Shown here: positions 8,501 to 9,459 of the stretch, piece by piece
How positions within the stretch are numbered: position 1 is the stretch's first letter
How the letters are laid out: every line of letters begins with the position of its first letter
Assembly: GCA_009926245.1 (NCBI GenBank)
Contig: RFPG01000038.1
Span: forward strand, 1 to 9,459
Source: Sphingobacteriia bacterium
GTDB lineage: Bacteria; Bacteroidota; Bacteroidia; UBA7662
Direction of reading: 5' to 3'
Length of the DNA: 9,459 nt
The notes under the pieces: model-generated
What the model was told of the DNA's origin: nothing
What the model saw: the letters and a program-made list of their open reading frames with translations, nothing else
Databases searched by the model: none
Program-made: the position numbers and the translations under genes

Positions 8501-9335
8501 AGACGGTCCGGATGCTTCCTTCCGTTTGATTGATACCATGGGCAATCCCAGTTTCTTGACAGGAGCGGTGGGCACGTATCGTTCGTACCTCTACAACGAT
8601 ACCTCGGCCCGTACCCCTGACAAAGTCCAATACACCTACCGAGTGATTGTTTACGACGCTTGTTATTTGTTATCGGATACATCCCAGGATTTCACTTGTT
8701 TGTTTCTGGTTCCCGGTGATCGCGCCAACTACCTGAACCTTTTGAAATGGAATTCCTTTGATTCGTTGTTATCGTTCAACGGGAAGGTGGATAGTTTTAT
8801 CGTCTATCGCAATGCGAGCGGTAGTGCAACGCCTTTCTTTGGTCTGCCCCGCAAGGAGCCGGGGGGCCTTCCTCCTTGGAAGCCATTCCACGAATACGGG
8901 GATCCGGTGGATAATATTCCAAGCTCGGATGGTTTGTTTGATTATTACATCGTGGCGGTTGAGAAAGACAACCAGTGGGAATTCAAGGGCCGTGCCATTT
9001 CCAACAAAATCACCATCCGTCAGGAACCCCGCGCCTTTTTCCCGACCGCCGTTTTGGGTGGATCAACGGGTGGCAATGGAGAATTTAAGCCCTCCTTTAA
9101 TTACCGAATTTCCGGGGATAGTTTGTACTATTTCAAAATCATGAGCCGTTGGGGCAAAGTGATTCTTGAAACGAGGAATGTGGACTTGGGCTGGAAAGGT
9201 TATGTTGGTGAAATTCAGGATGAATCCGCCGAAAAAGCACTGCAGGACACCTATATCTACGAGCTGCGTTTCACCGGTGCGGATGGCAAAACCTACAACT
9301 TTAAGGGCAATTTAACCTTGCTCTGGAAGGATTGA
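5592..9335 (+). CDS. Large secreted surface protein with divergent T9SS type B (CHU_C) sorting domain, paralogue 2
   Basis: A 1247-residue protein from ATG 5592. This start places a signal peptide at the N-terminus (residues 1-29: MKMR, a Leu/Phe/Gly core, cut after LSA). The frame is open further upstream to ATG 5514, but that would overlap the preceding gene by 59 bp and bury the signal peptide. The N-terminal domain resembles paralogue 1: GGDLTYECLG (35-44), CDASPSF (207-213) and WRCN...SEVYREF (316-329). Fn3-like modules follow from ~514. Strand markers GVSVGD, VSVDT and ASVDS near 518, 746 and 940 lie in the same order and at similar spacing as in paralogue 1. The C-terminal ~100 residues (from ~1146) are recognisable as CHU_C by FFPTAV, GGNGEFKP, SRWGKVILET and TYIYELRFTGADGKTYNFKG. 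It is, however, divergent: WDG has become WKG, and an Asp/Glu/Ala-rich insertion precedes TYIYEL. Likely T9SS-exported and surface-located or released. Function is unknown. The 3' end overlaps a convergent gene. Confidence 0.88.
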   Translation: MKMRACSFLFLGLLLGSLFGVLPTQQLSAQPTFRGGDLTYECLGSSGVFRFTAGVYITCPGVNPFKDSLALFERSMVPGAVPVFRGWLRYDAGQSYSIADSSAPRLAPLPLASCQSSNSIIKDVRRLVFVGDLLLDTLPVPAAGYVFFVPHVSEALAVVGGVNGGLPSRALFPTEPADNMVVGAVGPTARLAVKMLGYGGLRPQYICDASPSFFNDPNPLFIANANNFVADSVTVTNMAVESNFYDSISYHLGGPIYDTNLVSFPVYNTGIAFNTATAPAGLFNLNPLNGEFSFKPLRLNNLSPTRYHWGITVRSWRCNSLLSEVYREFVAEVITRPNSGQFPPFLENQKPPYFSSNSRFFREFYVEDTLSQSFLAGDDVPFGLPPGTDNYLSIGIHSPYLNAAAASGSGTPRPGVCSTASALPFVAGRTDVPTPQILSNNLFTGYGYAQINSTLLRFGWISRCDSVFINQCYNHARVFPFLVTAGDYTPPLLGKQSRIFSVRLRNLPALPAPTFYGVSVGDQNDRVRLYFRNRIDTSTIDPLDSLNNALDARGLTPAQLKVRSVNRRLSSFNSYQVYRSILPTGPWVLVGSVTDPFADFFEDNDPNLRLDAQDYYYKIWTLSGCDINLRYDESVVIKTFGGNHTNDKANMRGILVWDTMGIANTQFLTDSSYMQRRYPAIATWDSVKIVEGPRIDSTLPFLFCNDSLHYRLGVYDNGTGIPGMIYWSRWILAKYILPDSMRLKYVSVDTAGIGDRVQIAWYPDVDTLRDFVEFRFSPIAPGQPPLLTVPNRDPVTLELDSFYQGNVGLSASDPNFQAILLSSVDTCLNVGGGSVPHRVVNVEAVAEPCLNRILLGWREYEGWDDLLYYLVYRQDPGQGYVLRDTVLGSSYSDIDPTLTLGNVYRYLVVACNARGFRSHSNLDTALYDIPEPVFSYIESASVDSISFNSVWVRFNIPENASIGKLELMRKDGPDASFRLIDTMGNPSFLTGAVGTYRSYLYNDTSARTPDKVQYTYRVIVYDACYLLSDTSQDFTCLFLVPGDRANYLNLLKWNSFDSLLSFNGKVDSFIVYRNASGSATPFFGLPRKEPGGLPPWKPFHEYGDPVDNIPSSDGLFDYYIVAVEKDNQWEFKGRAISNKITIRQEPRAFFPTAVLGGSTGGNGEFKPSFNYRISGDSLYYFKIMSRWGKVILETRNVDLGWKGYVGEIQDESAEKALQDTYIYELRFTGADGKTYNFKGNLTLLWKD
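7113..9020 (+). repeat. Fn3-like module array in paralogue 2 (protein level)
   Basis: A module series co-linear with that in the upstream paralogue. Opening strands are at nt 7143 (VSVGD), 7827 (VSVDT) and 8409 (ASVDS). Matching internal landmarks include VWDTM (versus TWDSM upstream), MIYWSR (versus VYWST), YTYRVIVYDAC (versus YTYRMVVVDLC) and LVPGD (versus LLTGD). Identity between the arrays is low, pointing to an old duplication. Module borders are estimates. Confidence 0.55.
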
Positions 9336-9459
9336 GGCGACCTCTTTTAGTTGGTTGTACCAGGAGCTCCCGTATTTGCGCTCCAGGGCCACCCGAAGGA
9401 ATTCATACATGCGGATGCCTCCGTTGTTACGGGTATCGCATGCGGGTTGACAAATATCC
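9312..9459 (-). CDS. Unidentified protein, C-terminal 48 residues only
   Basis: On the minus strand a frame is open from the right edge of the window (first full codon at 9458) to a TAA at 9314-9312. It encodes 48 residues that look like real protein, including NNGGIRMYEFLRVALERKYG followed by SSWYNQLKEV, an amphipathic helical pattern with conserved-looking aromatic residues and two cysteines near the edge (C-x3-C). The rest of the gene lies outside the window. I do not recognise the family. The gene converges on the large surface-protein gene and its last 24 bases overlap that gene's 3' end. The alternative is that this is chance, but otherwise the last 124 bases would be non-coding, and the protein-like composition favours a gene. 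Confidence 0.55.
   Translation of the reverse strand, partial: DICQPACDTRNNGGIRMYEFLRVALERKYGSSWYNQLKEVASILPEQG

Noticed and set aside
1..9459. Defence, toxin-antitoxin, CRISPR, retron or mobile-element system
   Set aside because: No nuclease, reverse transcriptase, transposase, integrase, small toxin or regularly spaced DNA repeat was found; all sizeable genes are assigned to housekeeping or surface-protein families.

Overview
The window comes from a bacterium of the phylum Bacteroidota. The main evidence is two adjacent, very long secreted proteins that end in the gliding-motility-type C-terminal domain (CHU_C, TIGR04131), the type B sorting signal of the type IX secretion system (T9SS), which is essentially confined to this phylum. 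The absence of clear Shine-Dalgarno sequences fits this. The sequence alone does not resolve genus or family.

Layout. Positions 39-671 (+) encode a coiled-coil protein with a C4 zinc ribbon (DUF164/CdsZ-like). Its first ~25-30 codons, up to about position 110, do not resemble the family and are richer in G+C than what follows. Positions 708-962 (-) encode a small single-domain cytochrome b5-like heme/steroid-binding protein, convergent with the zinc-ribbon gene. Positions 982-1545 (+) encode a gamma-class carbonic anhydrase, divergent from the b5 gene with only 19 bp between the two start codons. A 202-bp spacer, A+T-rich in its second half, precedes the large genes. Positions 1748-5572 (+) and 5592-9335 (+) encode secreted proteins of 1274 and about 1247 residues, separated by 19 bp and probably co-transcribed. 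The last ~150 bases carry, on the minus strand, the 3' end of another gene that overlaps the second large gene by 24 bp.

The two large proteins are diverged tandem paralogues. Each has a signal peptide, an N-terminal domain of a Bacteroidota surface-protein family (opening GGE/GGD plus T-Y-x-C-L-G; closing R-C-N-x(3)-SEVYR), a run of Fn3-like beta-sandwich modules several of which begin with a V-S-V-D-like strand, and a CHU_C domain. They are likely exported to the cell surface, or released, through the T9SS as adhesin- or matrix-like proteins. In both, the usual NGDGxND loop at the start of the sorting domain is replaced by a GGNG-type sequence, and the second copy has lost further conserved features. 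No mobile element, CRISPR array, tRNA or rRNA was seen. I found no evidence of a defence system or another wholly new system; the tandem T9SS pair is the most noteworthy content.
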